Made by a program: the position numbers and the translations under genes | Part shown: piece by piece, positions 27,276 through 36,860 of the stretch | Numbering within the stretch: position 1 is the first letter of the stretch | Layout of the letters: every line of letters begins with the position of its first letter | NCBI RefSeq assembly: GCF_008274695.1 | Contig: NZ_VTOU01000002.1 | Span: 1 to 64,000, forward strand | Length of the DNA: 64,000 nucleotides | Source of the DNA: Sphingomonas montanisoli | Lineage (GTDB): Bacteria > Pseudomonadota > Alphaproteobacteria > Sphingomonadales > Sphingomonadaceae | Direction of reading: 5' to 3' | The notes under the pieces: model-generated | Databases searched by the model: none | The model's input: the letters and a program-made list of their open reading frames with translations, nothing else | What the model was told of the DNA's origin: nothing

Positions 27276-28151
27276 TCAGTCCGCCCAGACGAGCGTGCCG
27301 GCGCCGCGCTTCGTGAAGGCTTCGATCAGCATGGCGTGCGGTACGCGCCCGTCCAGGATGACGGCCGCCTCGACCCCGCCCTGGACCGCGTCCACGCAGG
27401 TTTCGAGCTTGGGGATCATGCCGCCCTGGATCGTGCCGTCCTGCTGGAGCAGGCTGATTTGCGCCGGCGTGAGATCGCGGATGAGCTGCTTTTCCTTGTC
27501 GAGCACGCCCGCGACGTCGGTCAGCAGGAACAGGCGCGTGGCGCCCAGCGCGATCGCGATCGCGCCCGCCATCGTGTCGGCGTTGATATTGTAGGTTTCG
27601 CCGTCGGTGCCGATCGCGATCGGGGCGATGACGGGAATCATGCCAGCCTTCGAAATCGTGTCGATCACGCGCCGATCGATATCGGCGGGGGTGCCGACGA
27701 AACCGAGATCGACGGTGGGATGCTTGACCTTGTCGGCGACGACCAGGCGCCCGTCCTTGCCCGACAGGCCCACCGCGCGGCCGCCGGCCTGCGCGATCCA
27801 AGACACGATTTCCTTGTTGATCGATCCGCACAGCACCATTTCGGCGATGCGCGCGGTTTCGGCGTCGGTGACGCGCAGCCCGTCGACGAAGTGGCTTTCG
27901 ACGCCCATCGTCTTGAGCATCTTGCCGATCTGCGGCCCGCCGCCGTGAACGACCACGGCGTTGATGCCGACGGCCTTCAACAGCGTCACATCCTCGGCGA
28001 AATCACGCGCCGCCTCCGGATCGCCCATCGCGTGGCCGCCATATTTCACGACGAAAGTCTCACCGGCATAACGCTGCATGAAAGGCAGCGCTTCGGTGAG
28101 CGTCTCTGCCTTGGCGAGCAATGCAGGATCGGGGGCGTGGTTGTTCGTCAT
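27276..28151 (-). CDS. argB: Acetylglutamate kinase
   Basis: 291 aa. Amino-acid kinase fold with [42 protein letters not shown] and [10 protein letters not shown]. It phosphorylates N-acetylglutamate in arginine synthesis. Length and signatures fit the alphaproteobacterial, arginine-inhibitable type. There are no other arg genes next to it; it stands alone on the minus strand, with the YghU-like gene 75 nt downstream. Confidence 0.96.
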   Translation of the reverse strand: MTNNHAPDPALLAKAETLTEALPFMQRYAGETFVVKYGGHAMGDPEAARDFAEDVTLLKAVGINAVVVHGGGPQIGKMLKTMGVESHFVDGLRVTDAETARIAEMVLCGSINKEIVSWIAQAGGRAVGLSGKDGRLVVADKVKHPTVDLGFVGTPADIDRRVIDTISKAGMIPVIAPIAIGTDGETYNINADTMAGAIAIALGATRLFLLTDVAGVLDKEKQLIRDLTPAQISLLQQDGTIQGGMIPKLETCVDAVQGGVEAAVILDGRVPHAMLIEAFTKRGAGTLVWAD

Positions 28152-28198
28152 GATCGCGCCCTTAGCGGAGGGGAATGACAGTCACAACTATTCGCCTC

Positions 28199-28245
28199 CC
28201 CCTCGTCATTGCGAGGAGCCGTAGGCGACGAGTCTCTCCAGTGCG
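28199..28245. repeat. Possible dispersed intergenic repeat
   Basis: The motif GTCATTGCGAGGAGCCGTAG and flanking bases between argB and yhhQ resemble extragenic repeats (GTCATTGCGAG type) frequent in sphingomonad genomes. It is a single copy in this window, so dispersal cannot be judged here. Confidence 0.35.
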
Positions 28246-28264
28246 GGCTTGGATTGAGTGGGGT

Positions 28265-28918
28265 TTAGGCTGCCTTGCCGTCGAGCTTTCGCCCCATTGC
28301 CACGAACAGCGTGATCAGCGGCGGCACCAGCACGATCGACAGGACGACCTTGGTCAGCATCTGCCCGGCCATCAGCTCCATGATCGGGCGTTCGCCGTAG
28401 AAGCTGATCGTGATGAACAGGACGGTGTCGATGATCTGGCTGACGACGCTGGCGATCATGCCGCGCAGCCAGACGAGCCGGCCCGCCCCCTCGCTTGCCT
28501 TCAGCTTCGAGAAGATCAAGACGTTGAGCGTTTGCGACGTGCCATAGCTGATCAGCCCCGCGATCATCATGCGCGCACCCTGGCCGACCACGATCGGAAA
28601 GGCATCGATCGCGGGCGGATACATGCCCGGATCGGTGGGAAGCGCGAGGACGAGCTGGATCAAAGCCGCCGACACGATCAGCGGCAGGAAGCCCCAGCGG
28701 ACCATCGAATCGGCGGTTTCGCGGCCATGTAGCTCGGCGATTGCGCTGCCCATGATGACGAGCAGCAGGAAGCCGAAGATGCCCGCTTCGACCGCGAGCG
28801 GGCCGAGCGCGACCTGCTTGACCCCCAGCACCCCCGATATGCACACCATGCCCCCGTAGAAGAGCGCGAAGACGAATAGCGAGCGGGGGAAGGCCGGTGC
28901 GGCGGGCGAAGTCTGCAT
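28265..28918 (-). CDS. yhhQ: YhhQ-family queuosine precursor transporter
   Basis: 217 aa with about six membrane helices (FVFALFYGGMVCISGVLGVKQVALG; AVEAGIFGFLLLVIMGSAIAELHGRETADSMVRWG; ARMMIAGLISYGTSQTLNVLIFSKLK; IASVVSQIIDTVLFITISFYG). This is the VUT/YhhQ family, which takes up queuine or its precursors. The epoxyqueuosine reductase gene queG is nearby (31728-32873), consistent with a queuosine pathway, although the two are separated by other genes. Confidence 0.88.
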   Translation of the reverse strand: MQTSPAAPAFPRSLFVFALFYGGMVCISGVLGVKQVALGPLAVEAGIFGFLLLVIMGSAIAELHGRETADSMVRWGFLPLIVSAALIQLVLALPTDPGMYPPAIDAFPIVVGQGARMMIAGLISYGTSQTLNVLIFSKLKASEGAGRLVWLRGMIASVVSQIIDTVLFITISFYGERPIMELMAGQMLTKVVLSIVLVPPLITLFVAMGRKLDGKAA

Positions 28919-29018
28919 CGATCCACGCTAACGGCTTTTGCGCGTGCGTCAAACAGGCGCTTGACCAAGCGGGCGGCGCGGGCAAGGTGGCGCTTTCCCC
29001 GGGGACATTCGCGACCAG

Positions 29019-30281
29019 ATGACCAAGATCCTGACCGGCCTTGCCGGCATCCTCCTGATCCTGCTGATCGCGGTCGCCCTGTCTTCGGACCGCAAGGCGA
29101 TCCGGCTGCGCGTGGTGGGCTCGGCCTTTGCGCTGCAGGCGGGGATCGCGGTGCTGGTGCTGTACGTGCCGTGGGGACGTGCCGTGCTCGAATGGCTGTC
29201 GGGCGGCGTCGCCAACCTGCTCGGCTATGCGCAGGCGGGCACGGACTTCCTGTTCGGTCCGCTCGCCAAGCCCGAGATCGGCGGGCACAGCTTCGCGCTG
29301 GCGGCGCTGCCGGTGATCATCTTCTTCGCCGCGCTCGTCTCGATCCTCTATTATCTGCGCATCATGCCCGCGGTGATCCGCTGGGTCGGCGGCGCGATCG
29401 AAAAGGTGATCGGCGTCTCGAAGGTCGAATCCTTGTGTGCCGCCGCCAACGTCTTCGTCGGGCAGAGTGAATCGCCGCTGGTGATCCGCCCCTATCTCGC
29501 CGCGCTCAAGCCACATGCTCTGTTCGCGATCATGACGTCGGGCATGGCGGGCGTCGCGGGCACGATCCTGGCGGCTTATGCGTCGATGGGGATCAGCATC
29601 GATCTGCTGCTTGCCGCCAGCTTCATGTCGGCGCCGGGCGCGCTGTTGATGGCCAAGATCATCATGCCCGATCCGCGCGAACCCGCCGGCGAACTGCCGC
29701 TGGGCGACGATGTCGAGATCGCCGCACTCGCAGCCGCCGAAGCACATGAAGAAGATGCGCGCGCCGAAAATATCATCATGGCCGCGTCGCAGGGCGCGCA
29801 GACCGGCGTGAAGATCGCGGTTGCGGTGGGTGCGATGGTGCTCGCCTTCGTAGCGCTGATGGCGCTGGCCAACGGCATCCTCGGCGGGATCGGCGGGTGG
29901 ATCGGCATGCCGGGGCTCAGCTTCCAGCAGATCCTGGGCTTCATCTTCGCGCCGATCATGTACCTGCTCAACGTGCCCTGGGATCAGGCGCAGGCGGTGG
30001 GCGGGCTGTTCGGCGAGAAGATCGTCCTCAACGAGTTCGTCGCCTACATCCATCTCGGCACGCTGCAGGCGCAGCTGTCGCCACACAGCGTCGCGGTGGC
30101 GACTTTCGCGCTCTGCGGCTTCGCCAACTTCTCGTCGATCGCGATCCAGATGGCGGCGACGGGCAGCCTGGCGCCCAACCAGCGACCGATGATCGCCAAG
30201 CTGGGCATCAAGGCGCTGGTGGCGGGCAGCCTCGCCAATCTGATGTCGGCCGCGCTCGCCGGGCTGTTGCTGCCGGGCTGA
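29019..30281 (+). CDS. NupC-type concentrative nucleoside transporter
   Basis: 420 aa, highly hydrophobic with about ten helices. Signatures include GVSKVESLCAAANVFVGQSESPLVIRPYL (substrate and sodium/proton site) and GEKIVLNEFVAYIHLG, with GFANFSSIAIQMAATGSLAPNQRP near the C-terminus. It imports nucleosides with a cation. It stands alone on the plus strand between two minus-strand transcription units; start ATG 29019 is at the first helix. Confidence 0.93.
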   Translation: MTKILTGLAGILLILLIAVALSSDRKAIRLRVVGSAFALQAGIAVLVLYVPWGRAVLEWLSGGVANLLGYAQAGTDFLFGPLAKPEIGGHSFALAALPVIIFFAALVSILYYLRIMPAVIRWVGGAIEKVIGVSKVESLCAAANVFVGQSESPLVIRPYLAALKPHALFAIMTSGMAGVAGTILAAYASMGISIDLLLAASFMSAPGALLMAKIIMPDPREPAGELPLGDDVEIAALAAAEAHEEDARAENIIMAASQGAQTGVKIAVAVGAMVLAFVALMALANGILGGIGGWIGMPGLSFQQILGFIFAPIMYLLNVPWDQAQAVGGLFGEKIVLNEFVAYIHLGTLQAQLSPHSVAVATFALCGFANFSSIAIQMAATGSLAPNQRPMIAKLGIKALVAGSLANLMSAALAGLLLPG

Positions 30282-30337
30282 CACCAAAAGCCGTCTGCCG
30301 CGTTGATCCGCCTACGTAACGGATCAGGAGACGTGCG

Positions 30338-30811
30338 ATGAAGGCTTGGACAGCAGCAGGGATGGCGATGCTGGCATCGGCCCCGGCGATGGCGGCGCCA
30401 TCGGCCTGGACCTCGGTGTTCGTGCAGGGCGTCCACGAATATCGCGTCGGATCGACCGGCGCGCGCGCCGACAATATGACGATCAACTGCCCGATCGAAG
30501 GATCGCCGACCATGTCGGTGCTGATCAACGGCACGCTGCCGCCGGAGGGCGAGCAGGTCGGCTTCCGCGCGGCGGGGCAGAGCTTCGCGTTTCGCACCAA
30601 CGACAATGGCACGATGCGGATCGACGATCGCGATCGCAGCGCGACCTTCGCCCGCTTCTGGCGCGCGGTGCGGGCCGGATCGACCCTGACCGTCAGCTTC
30701 ATCAACGGCGCGGTCGCCAATCTGCCGCTGAGCGGCAGCGCCAAGGCTTTGCCGGCTCTGCCGTGCAGCGGTCGCCCGCTGCCCGACGCGAAGCACAAGA
30801 TCCGGCTCTGA
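30338..30811 (+). CDS. Secreted hypothetical protein
   Basis: 157 aa with a clear signal peptide (MKAWTAAGMAMLASAPAMAAPSAW). The mature part has two cysteines (NCPIEG and LPCSGRP) and a beta-rich pattern. GGAGACG lies upstream of the ATG. I do not recognise the family; it resembles conserved periplasmic proteins of sphingomonads. It converges on the 3-hydroxyacyl-CoA dehydrogenase gene with 7 nt between stops. Confidence 0.7.
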   Translation: MKAWTAAGMAMLASAPAMAAPSAWTSVFVQGVHEYRVGSTGARADNMTINCPIEGSPTMSVLINGTLPPEGEQVGFRAAGQSFAFRTNDNGTMRIDDRDRSATFARFWRAVRAGSTLTVSFINGAVANLPLSGSAKALPALPCSGRPLPDAKHKIRL

Positions 30812-30818
30812 GCCCTGC

Positions 30819-31688
30819 TTAGAGTGAGGGGACCGGCTCGGGGCCGCTATAATCGTAGAAGCCCTTGCCGGTCTTCCGGCCGAGCCAGCCGGCTTCGACC
30901 AGCTTCGCCAGGATCGGGGCGGGGCGATATTTCGGGTCACCGAAGTCGGCCTGGAACACGCGCAGGATCTCCAGCAGCGTGTCGAGGCCGATCAGGTCGG
31001 CCAGCGTCAGCGGACCCATCGGGTGGCCGAGGCCGAGCTTCACGCCGGTATCGATATCGGGGATCGACGCCAGCCCTTCTCCCACGGCGAAGAATGCTTC
31101 GTTGAGCAGTGGCAGCAGGATGCGGTTGACGACGAAGCCGGGGCTATCCTTAGCTACGATCGTCTGCTTGCCGGTCGCCTTGCCGAAGGCGCGCGCGATT
31201 TCGACGGTGGCGTCGCTGGTCGCGATGCCGCGGATCAGTTCGAGCAGCGGCATCAGCGGCACGGGATTGAAGAAGTGCATCCCGATGAAGCGCGCCGGAT
31301 CGATCGATGCCTGTGCGAGACGGGTGATCGAGATCGACGAGGTGTTGCTGGCGAGAACCGCGTCAGCGCGCAGCACCTTGCCGATATTCTCGAAGATCGC
31401 GCGCTTCACCTGCTCGCGCTCGGTCGCGGCTTCGATGATGATGTCGGCCGCTGACATCGCGGAGAGATCGCCGACCGGATCGATCAGCGCGATCGCGGCA
31501 TCGCGTGCGGACGCCTCCAGCTTGCCCTTTTCGACCTGCTTGGTCAGCACCTTGGCGATACCGTCGCGGCCCTTGGTGGCAAGCTCGACCGACATGTCGG
31601 ACAGGATGACCTTCAGCCCCGCCTGGGCCGCGATCTGCGCGATGCCCGCGCCCATCTGCCCCGCGCCCACGACGCCGATCACCTTCAT
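30819..31688 (-). CDS. 3-hydroxybutyryl-CoA dehydrogenase
   Basis: 289 aa. The N-terminal Rossmann domain has [18 protein letters not shown]; the second motif is [11 protein letters not shown] and [17 protein letters not shown], followed by the C-terminal helical domain ([50 protein letters not shown]). It interconverts 3-hydroxyacyl-CoA and 3-oxoacyl-CoA with NAD, in short-chain fatty-acid or PHB metabolism. The etfA/B genes that precede it in many relatives are not in this window. It is 39 nt downstream of queG. Confidence 0.94.
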   Translation of the reverse strand: MKVIGVVGAGQMGAGIAQIAAQAGLKVILSDMSVELATKGRDGIAKVLTKQVEKGKLEASARDAAIALIDPVGDLSAMSAADIIIEAATEREQVKRAIFENIGKVLRADAVLASNTSSISITRLAQASIDPARFIGMHFFNPVPLMPLLELIRGIATSDATVEIARAFGKATGKQTIVAKDSPGFVVNRILLPLLNEAFFAVGEGLASIPDIDTGVKLGLGHPMGPLTLADLIGLDTLLEILRVFQADFGDPKYRPAPILAKLVEAGWLGRKTGKGFYDYSGPEPVPSL

Positions 31689-31727
31689 GCCCGATCCCCT
31701 TGCTGAAACCCAAAGATTGCGGCTGCT

Positions 31728-32873
31728 CTATCGGCGCGGGTCGGACCCCGCAACGCCCCATTCGGCCAAAACGCCTGCATCCTGCTCGGCGGACATGCGC
31801 GCCGTCCGCTCGGCGGCGAAGCGGGCGGGGTCGAGCCGCGACAGCGCCCAGATGGCGGAACCGCGCACGGCAGGATCGGGATCGTCGAGCAGAGCGGTGA
31901 CCGGCGCCGTCAGCGACGGCAGCGCGCTGTTGCCCGCGGCGATCGCGGCGTTGCGGACCATCCGGTCGCGCCCGATCCGCTTGATCGGCGAACCCGCAAA
32001 GATCTGGCGAAAATCGGCAGCGGACAAGGCGAGCAGATCGACCAGTTCGGGGGCCGCCAGTTCGGCGCGGGCGGCGAAGGCGCGATTGGCGGCGCCGGCC
32101 TGCGCGAACTTGTTCCACGGGCAGGCCGCCAGGCAATCGTCGCAGCCATAGATGTGGTTGCCGATGCCGGTGCGCAGATCGGCCGGGATCGGCCCCTTAT
32201 GCTCGATCGTGAGGTAGGAGATGCAGCGGCGCGCATCGACGACATAGGGGTGCGGAAAGGCGTCGGTCGGGCAGGCGCGCTGGCAGGCGTCGCACGATCC
32301 GCACCGATCGGGTTCGGGCAGGTCGGGCGGCAGATCGAGCGACGTCATGATCGCGCCGAGGAACAGCCAGCTGCCATGTTCGCGGCTGACGAGGTTGCTG
32401 TGCTTGCCCTGCCAGCCCAGACCCGCCGCCGCCGATAGCGGCTTCTCCATCACCGGCGCGGTATCGACGAAGACCTTCAGTTCACCGCCCGCGCGGTCGA
32501 CGAGCCAGCGGGCGAGCGCCTTGAGCGCCTTCTTGACCACGTCATGATAGTCGCCGCCCTGCGCATAGACCGAGATGCGGCCTACGCCGGGTTCGGTGGC
32601 GAGGCGCATCGGATCCTCACGCGGCGCATAGCTCATGCCCAGCATGATCAGCGATCGGGAGGCGGGCCACAGCCCCTGCGGGCGGGCGCGCTCGCCCTTG
32701 CGCGCCTCCATCCATTCCATCGAACCGTGCGCGCCGCTTTCGAGCCATTCGTCGAGGCGAGCGGCGCTTTCGGGCGCGGCATCGGCCGCCGCGAAGCCGC
32801 ACGCGACGAAGCCGAGCCGTGTGGCTTCGGCGCGGATCGCCTCGCGCAGCTCTGTGGGATCCTCGGGCGCCAT
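31728..32873 (-). CDS. queG: Epoxyqueuosine reductase QueG
   Basis: 381 aa from ATG 32873. It has the cobalamin-binding domain (LGMSYAPRED; FVDTAPVMEKPLSAAAGLGWQGKHSNLVSREHGSWLFLGAI), two [4Fe-4S] motifs (CGSCDACQRACP and CDDCLAACPW) and a C-terminal HEAT-like part. It reduces epoxyqueuosine to queuosine in tRNA. This matches the family in length and motifs. An upstream extension of the frame is not used. The YhhQ-type transporter is in the same window. Confidence 0.93.
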   Translation of the reverse strand: MAPEDPTELREAIRAEATRLGFVACGFAAADAAPESAARLDEWLESGAHGSMEWMEARKGERARPQGLWPASRSLIMLGMSYAPREDPMRLATEPGVGRISVYAQGGDYHDVVKKALKALARWLVDRAGGELKVFVDTAPVMEKPLSAAAGLGWQGKHSNLVSREHGSWLFLGAIMTSLDLPPDLPEPDRCGSCDACQRACPTDAFPHPYVVDARRCISYLTIEHKGPIPADLRTGIGNHIYGCDDCLAACPWNKFAQAGAANRAFAARAELAAPELVDLLALSAADFRQIFAGSPIKRIGRDRMVRNAAIAAGNSALPSLTAPVTALLDDPDPAVRGSAIWALSRLDPARFAAERTARMSAEQDAGVLAEWGVAGSDPRR

Positions 32874-32968
32874 TGCGCGCCTATAGGCGAATGCGGTTGC
32901 GATCGTAACCTTTGGCGCGATTGATGCGTATCTGTTGCGACACCATGTTGGGGGTGAGGAGTGCGCAT

Positions 32969-33457
32969 ATGTTGATCGACCGCAGGACGCTGATCGGATC
33001 GGGAATGGCGACGGCCGCGCTGGCACTGATCGGCGCGAACCGGCTGCTCGCGGCCGCCCCCGCCAAGTTTGAGGTGAGCTTCACCGACGCCGAATGGCAG
33101 AAGCGTCTGTCGCCGTCGGCCTATAAGGTGCTGCGGCATGAAGCGACCGAGCGGCCGTTTACCAGCGCGCTCCTCACGGAACATCGTGCGGGCGTGTTCG
33201 CATGCGCGGGCTGCGCGCTGCCCTTGTTCGGATCGAAGACCAAATATGACAGCGGCACCGGCTGGCCGAGCTTCTACCGGCCTCTGCCCAATGCCATAGG
33301 CACCACCACGGACAGCACGCTGGGTATGGAGCGGGTCGAGGTCCATTGCCGCCGTTGTGGCGGGCATCTCGGCCACGTCTTCGACGATGGCCCGCCGCCT
33401 ACCGGCAAGCGCTATTGCATGAACGGTGTGGCGATGAAGTTTGTGGCGAAGGCCTGA
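32969..33457 (+). CDS. msrB: Peptide-methionine (R)-S-oxide reductase, Tat-exported
   Basis: 162 aa. A twin-arginine signal (DRRTLIGSGMATAALALIG) precedes the MsrB domain. Zinc-site cysteines are in CAGC and CRRC, substrate-site residues in GTGWPSFY and GHLGHVFDDGPPPTGKRYC, where the last Cys is catalytic. It repairs oxidised methionine in the periplasm. The ATG at 32969 has GAGGAG 7 nt upstream, deciding the start over an ATG at 32912 in frame. It is divergent from queG. Confidence 0.93.
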   Translation: MLIDRRTLIGSGMATAALALIGANRLLAAAPAKFEVSFTDAEWQKRLSPSAYKVLRHEATERPFTSALLTEHRAGVFACAGCALPLFGSKTKYDSGTGWPSFYRPLPNAIGTTTDSTLGMERVEVHCRRCGGHLGHVFDDGPPPTGKRYCMNGVAMKFVAKA

Positions 33458-33573
33458 CACGCAAGCGTCTGCGGAGCCGTACGCTTCGCAAGGCCGACCG
33501 GCCGCCGCGCCCTTATTGGCGCGAAGCCAAAGAGCGCGGATGCGCTCCGCCCGGCGTTTGAGGGCTAAAACAA

Positions 33574-33606
33574 AGAAAAAACCCGGCCTCCTTTCGGAAG
33601 CCGGGC
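33574..33606 (-). terminator. Rho-independent terminator of the cold-shock gene
   Basis: On the minus strand, GCCCGGCTTCC-gaaa-GGAGGCCGGG forms a GC-rich stem with a tetraloop followed by six T residues and more T's. It lies about 35 nt beyond the stop of the cold-shock-domain gene. The pattern is canonical. Confidence 0.85.
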
Positions 33607-33638
33607 TCTCTCCTATCCCGTAGAAAGCGCGTTGGCGC

Positions 33639-34484
33639 TTACTGGATACCGTTGAGGTTCACCGCGGCGTACTTGCCGCGACGATCGACCTCGAGTTCGA
33701 ACTCGAGACGATCACCCTCGTTGAGGTTGGTCATGCCGGCGCGTTCGACGGCCGAAATGTGAACGAAAGCGTCGGGCTGGCCATCGTCGCGCTGAATGAA
33801 GCCGAAGCCCTTCATCGCGTTGAAGAACTTGACCGTGCCGGTCGCCTTCTCGCCCGTCAGCTGACGCGACGGGCCACCACGCGGCGCGCCACCGGCGCCA
33901 CCGAAGCCGCCTTCGCGCGGCTCACGGGGAGCGCGCTCTTCGACTGCCATCGGCTCGCCGTCGATCTTGAGGTCGGTCGCCGAAACGCGGCCGCCACGAT
34001 CGACCAGGGTGAAGCCGAGCGGCTGACCCTCGGCCAGACCGGTCAGGCCAGCCTGCTCGACAGCCGAGATGTGCACGAACACGTCTTCGCCGCCGTCATC
34101 GCGAACCACGAAGCCGAAGCCCTTCTGGCCGTTGAAGAACTTAACGACGCCAGTGCCTTCGCCGATGACCTGTGCGGGCATGCCGCCGCCGCCGCCGCGA
34201 CCACCGCCGAAGCCGCCACCGCCGCCGCCACGGAAACCGCCGCCGCCGCCACCGCCGAAGCGATCACCGCCGCCGAAGCCGCCGCCACCGCCGAAGCGAT
34301 CACCGCCGCCGCCGCCGCGATAGCCACCGCCACCGCCGCCGCCGTAGCCACCGCCGCCGCCGAAGCGATCGCCGCCGCCGAAGCCGCCATCGAACCCACC
34401 GCCGCCGCCAAAGCCGCCTTCGTCACCAAAGCCGTCGCGCTTGTCCCTGCCGCGCTGACCGCGCCGCCCTCGATCGAAACTCAT
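33639..34484 (-). CDS. Double cold-shock-domain protein with glycine-rich arm
   Basis: 281 aa from ATG 34484. Residues about 1-105 are almost only Gly, Arg, Phe and Asp (repeats such as GGGGGFRGGG and GGGDRF), followed by two cold-shock domains: CSD1 about 110-170 (GTGVVKFFNGQKGFGFVVRDDGGEDVFVHI) and CSD2 about 210-275 (GTVKFFNAMKGFGFIQRDDGQPDAFVHI), with the RNP motifs KGFGF(I/V) and DxFVHI in each. It should bind single-stranded nucleic acid. The RGG/FGG-rich arm looks disordered and could drive condensation. A long 330-nt gap upstream may hold its leader. Confidence 0.9.
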   Translation of the reverse strand: MSFDRGRRGQRGRDKRDGFGDEGGFGGGGGFDGGFGGGDRFGGGGGYGGGGGGGYRGGGGGDRFGGGGGFGGGDRFGGGGGGGFRGGGGGGFGGGRGGGGGMPAQVIGEGTGVVKFFNGQKGFGFVVRDDGGEDVFVHISAVEQAGLTGLAEGQPLGFTLVDRGGRVSATDLKIDGEPMAVEERAPREPREGGFGGAGGAPRGGPSRQLTGEKATGTVKFFNAMKGFGFIQRDDGQPDAFVHISAVERAGMTNLNEGDRLEFELEVDRRGKYAAVNLNGIQ

Positions 34485-34814
34485 GCCGTCCAAATCTTCC
34501 CGAATCGCGCCCCGAAGCCATCGAAAGACCATCTTGCCGGGCGCGGCAGGTGGGTCTCCCAGCGCGGAAAAGAAGCCGCGCCCAAATGTTGCCATAAAGC
34601 AAAATCGGCCTCCCTGCGAGCAGTTTCGGGCTGAACGGATCGGCGATACGGTCGAAACAATGGCCGAAACGAGCGGCTGGAGAGGAATCGTGACGAAATC
34701 ACGTCGTGCAGCCAAGGTTAAGCCAGGCGGAAAGGCGATGTCGCAAGCATCCGATTCGCGATCCATCCTATTTCGCTTGTGGCGTCCCCTCGCGGCCCCT
34801 TAAGCTCCACGCGC
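34485..34814. other. Intergenic region between the cold-shock gene and terC
   Basis: About 330 nt between two divergent genes. It would carry promoters for both, and for the cold-shock gene a leader that could act as in cspA, but no defined RNA structure was recognised. In-frame open sequence upstream of the cold-shock ATG shows no recognisable domain. Confidence 0.5.
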
Positions 34815-35552
34815 ATGACCGACATTTTCACCATCCTCGCCGATCCGACCAACCTTGTCGCACTGGCGGCATTGCTGACGATGGAGGTGGTGCTCGGCAT
34901 CGACAATTTGATCTTCATTTCGATCCTGACCAACAAACTGCCCGAAGCGGTGCGGGGCAAGGCGCGGACGATCGGCATCGGGCTGGCGCTGGGCCTGCGC
35001 CTGGTGTTGCTGAGCCTGGTGGCGTTCATCGTCACGCTGACCAAGCCATTGTTCGAGGCGTTCGGCCACGGTTTTTCGTGGCGCGACCTGATCCTGATCG
35101 CGGGCGGCCTGTTCCTGGTGTGGAAGGCGACCAAGGAGATTCACCACAGCGTCGACACCGATTCGGATGGCGACATGTTCGATGCGAAGAAGGCGGGCCT
35201 GGGCTTTGGCGCGGCGATCTTCCAGATCATCCTGCTCGACCTGGTCTTTTCGATCGATTCGATCATCACCGCGGTCGGCATGACCGAACATGTGCCGATC
35301 ATGTTCATCGCGGTGATTGCCGCGGTTTCGGTGATGCTGCTCGCGTCCGGCCCGCTGTCGCGCTTCATTGAAAAGAACCCGACGGTGGTGATGCTGGCTC
35401 TGGCCTTCCTCTTCATGATCGGCATGACGCTGATCGCCGAAGGCAGCGGCTTTCATGTGCCCAAGGGGTATATCTACGCGGCAATGGCCTTTTCGGCGCT
35501 GGTCGAGGCGCTCAACATCTTCGCGCGCAAGCGCCGTGCGAAGGCGGGTTGA
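34815..35552 (+). CDS. TerC family membrane protein
   Basis: 245 aa from ATG 34815, eight or so membrane helices. It has the family motif [16 protein letters not shown] at 20-35 and [16 protein letters not shown] near 150, the conserved Asp residues of which lie in the membrane. TerC proteins are linked to metal (manganese) efflux or metal loading at the membrane. It is a single gene. A further in-frame start at 34779 lies upstream but adds only a short hydrophilic head. Confidence 0.9.
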   Translation: MTDIFTILADPTNLVALAALLTMEVVLGIDNLIFISILTNKLPEAVRGKARTIGIGLALGLRLVLLSLVAFIVTLTKPLFEAFGHGFSWRDLILIAGGLFLVWKATKEIHHSVDTDSDGDMFDAKKAGLGFGAAIFQIILLDLVFSIDSIITAVGMTEHVPIMFIAVIAAVSVMLLASGPLSRFIEKNPTVVMLALAFLFMIGMTLIAEGSGFHVPKGYIYAAMAFSALVEALNIFARKRRAKAG

Positions 35553-35583
35553 GCGCCCGGCTTTACCGGCCTAAGGCGTCACG

Positions 35584-36201
35584 ATGACCGTGTATCTGCA
35601 TCAGGAGGATCTGCCCGAGGGCGTCCTCGCCCCCGGTCCCATCGCCGTCGATACCGAGACGATGGGCCTGATCACTCCCCGCGACCGGCTGTGCCTGGTC
35701 CAGATTTCGGACGGGCAGGGGGACGAGCATCTCGTCCGCTTCGCCGCCGGCAGCGATTATGCCGCGCCCAACCTGCGCGCCGTTCTCGCCGATCCGGAGC
35801 GGCTGAAGCTCTATCATTTCGCGCGCTTCGATATCGCGGCGATCCGCCACTATCTCGGCGTCGTCGCGGCCCCGGTCTATTGCACCAAGACCGCGTCGCG
35901 CCTGATCCGCACCTATACCGATCGCCACGGCCTCAAGGAGATCGTGCGCGAGCTGCTGGGTCAGGAAATCTCGAAGCAGCAGCAGTCTTCCGATTGGGGC
36001 GCCCCCGATCTGAGCGATGCGCAGAAGGATTATGCCGCGTCCGACGTGCGCTATCTCCACGCTCTGCGCGAAAAGCTAGACGAGCGGCTGGCGCGTGAGG
36101 GCCGCATGGCGCTGGCGCAGGCCTGTTTCGACTTCCTGCCCGCGCGCGCCGAACTCGATCTCGCCGGCTGGCCAGAGATCGACATCTTCGCGCATGTCTG
36201 A
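35584..36201 (+). CDS. RNase D-like 3'-5' exonuclease
   Basis: 205 aa. DEDD exonuclease domain: Exo I AVDTETMGL, Exo II YHFARFDIAAI, Exo III YAASDVRYLHAL. It has no HRDC domains, so it is the short RNase D type common in Alphaproteobacteria, probably trimming tRNA 3' ends. It precedes lptC by 8 nt, suggesting co-transcription. Confidence 0.92.
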   Translation: MTVYLHQEDLPEGVLAPGPIAVDTETMGLITPRDRLCLVQISDGQGDEHLVRFAAGSDYAAPNLRAVLADPERLKLYHFARFDIAAIRHYLGVVAAPVYCTKTASRLIRTYTDRHGLKEIVRELLGQEISKQQQSSDWGAPDLSDAQKDYAASDVRYLHALREKLDERLAREGRMALAQACFDFLPARAELDLAGWPEIDIFAHV

Positions 36202-36209
36202 GCTCCTTC

Positions 36210-36860
36210 ATGTCTGAGTTGGCCGATCGCGTCCGATCCAGCCGCCAGCTCTGGGCGGCGAGCGGGAGCGGCCATGACCGGCTGATCGCGATCCTGCGAC
36301 TGGTGCTTCCGGCCGCGATCCTGACGCTGATCCTGCTGCTGGCGCTGGCGCCGTTGACGGTGGGCAAGGATATCAGCTTCGTCCTGTCGAAGGATCGGGT
36401 CGAAGTCGCGCGCGAACGGATGCGCGTCACCCGCGCCACCTATCGCGGCGAGGATTCGAAGGGCCAAGCCTTCCAGCTGGTTGCCCAGTCCGCGGTACAG
36501 CAAAGCTCGCGCGATCCGGTGGTGCGGCTTCAGACGCTCAAGGCGCAGATCCAGCTGGAGGACGGCCCGGCCACGATCGACGCCGGCCGTGGTCGGTACG
36601 ACATGGATAATGAGAAGGTGAACGTCGACGGGCCGGTGCTGTTCAGGTCCGCCGACGGCTATACGATGAAGACCCGCGACGTCGGCATCGACATGCAGAC
36701 GCGCAAGGTGCGCAGCGAAGGCGCGGTCGACGGCACGATGCCGTTGGGTCGCTTCAGCGGCGATCATCTGGAGGCGGACCTCAACAGCCGCGTCGTCGTG
36801 CTGAACGGTCATGCGCGCTTGCATATCGTGCAGGGTGGGGCCAAGGCGAAATTGCCGTGA
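36210..36860 (+). CDS. lptC: LPS export protein LptC
   Basis: 216 aa with one N-terminal membrane helix (LIAILRLVLPAAILTLILLLALAPL) and a periplasmic OstA-like domain with YRGEDSKGQAFQLVAQSAVQ and RKVRSEGAVDGTMPLGRFSGDHLEADLNSRVVVLNGHARL. It links the inner-membrane LPS transporter to LptA. The stop overlaps the lptA start by 4 nt (ATGA). Confidence 0.9.
   Translation: MSELADRVRSSRQLWAASGSGHDRLIAILRLVLPAAILTLILLLALAPLTVGKDISFVLSKDRVEVARERMRVTRATYRGEDSKGQAFQLVAQSAVQQSSRDPVVRLQTLKAQIQLEDGPATIDAGRGRYDMDNEKVNVDGPVLFRSADGYTMKTRDVGIDMQTRKVRSEGAVDGTMPLGRFSGDHLEADLNSRVVVLNGHARLHIVQGGAKAKLP

Noticed and set aside
26280-30287. Long frames opposite yghU, argB, yhhQ and the nucleoside transporter
   Set aside because: These are shadows of well identified genes, with low-complexity composition.
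34150-34440. Short-period repeats of GCCGCC type that look CRISPR- or satellite-like
   Set aside because: They encode the glycine-rich arm of the cold-shock protein, and there are no spacers or equal-length repeats.
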